From assembly GCA_013396655.1 (NCBI GenBank), contig WBMV01007804.1, positions 129,291 to 193,290 on the forward strand: DNA of 64,000 bases, written 5' to 3'. This DNA is from Campylorhamphus procurvoides. Taxonomy: Eukaryota > Chordata > Aves > Passeriformes > Dendrocolaptidae. This document shows, piece by piece, positions 63,891 to 64,000 of this stretch. A program made the position numbers and the translations under genes. Numbering within the stretch: the stretch's first letter is position 1; every line of letters starts with the position of its first letter. Below the pieces are notes generated by a model that made no database searches, had not been told where the DNA came from, and worked only from the letters and a program-made list of their open reading frames with translations.

Positions 63891-64000
63891 TCATTGGTTT
63901 GGTTCTACAGTTGTGTTCTCCTCTTCATCCTTCTTGGGCTTCCCTTTCTCCTCCTCCTCTTCCCTGATGGCCTGGATTTGTTCTGAAGATTGGTGCAGCG
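63891..64000 (-). CDS. PDE3A: PDE3A last exon, C-terminal end (partial)
   Basis: The final 36 codons plus stop of phosphodiesterase 3A, a cGMP-inhibited enzyme that hydrolyses cAMP and cGMP and acts in heart, vascular smooth muscle, platelets and oocytes. The minus-strand frame from the window edge reads SSEQIQAIREEEEEKGKP and then a charged tail ending EPNQ, with a TGA stop at 63,893-63,891. Mammalian PDE3A ends with nearly the same SSEQIQAIKEEEEEKGKP segment followed by a variable tail ending in Q. The catalytic domain lies upstream, beyond base 64,000. Position next to SLCO1C1 on the same strand agrees with the conserved gene order. Confidence 0.93.
   Translation of the reverse strand, partial: LHQSSEQIQAIREEEEEKGKPKKDEEENTTVEPNQ

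Overview
The window is vertebrate nuclear DNA, almost certainly from a bird. Genes are split into short exons with GT-AG (and two GC-AG) introns, and the interspersed repeats are mostly CR1 LINE fragments, the dominant avian repeat. The gene order matches the amniote PDE3A - SLCO1C1 - SLCO1B block (human 12p12; in chicken, the chromosome 1 region with the blue-eggshell gene SLCO1B3). I see no bacterial-type operons, CRISPR arrays, tRNAs, rRNAs or endogenous retrovirus. The species cannot be named from this sequence.

All three genes lie on the minus strand, so transcription runs right to left. (1) 63,891-64,000 is the last coding piece of PDE3A (cyclic-nucleotide phosphodiesterase 3A), followed by its 3' UTR. 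(2) 44,056-24,092 is a complete SLCO1C1 (OATP1C1, thyroid-hormone transporter). It has 14 coding exons that join with consistent phase into a 710-residue protein. (3) 11,286-392 holds the first ten coding exons (512 codons) of a second SLCO1 gene, closest to the OATP1B group (avian SLCO1B3). Its remaining exons lie beyond base 1.

Between the genes are about 12 kb (11.3-23.4 kb) and up to 18 kb (44.1-62.2 kb, partly PDE3A 3' UTR) with no gene I can support. These stretches hold CR1 fragments, including one apparent insertion of a CR1 into an older CR1 at 16.0-17.3 kb. They also hold an older interspersed-repeat remnant near 20.2 kb, GC-rich patches and a long G tract at 48.8 kb. The 5' non-coding exons and promoters of both SLCO1 genes should lie here but could not be placed.

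The two transporters are tandem paralogues. Six coding exons have identical lengths (142, 133, 147, 99, 165 and 196 nt), all introns have the same phase, and both genes use a GC donor at the same intron. Both proteins keep the OATP signature and the cysteine-rich Kazal-like extracellular loop. I found no previously undescribed system. The points most worth a second look are the paired GC-AG introns, the 88-nt and 116-nt introns of the SLCO1B-like gene, and the GC-rich blocks beside the SLCO1C1 and PDE3A stop codons.
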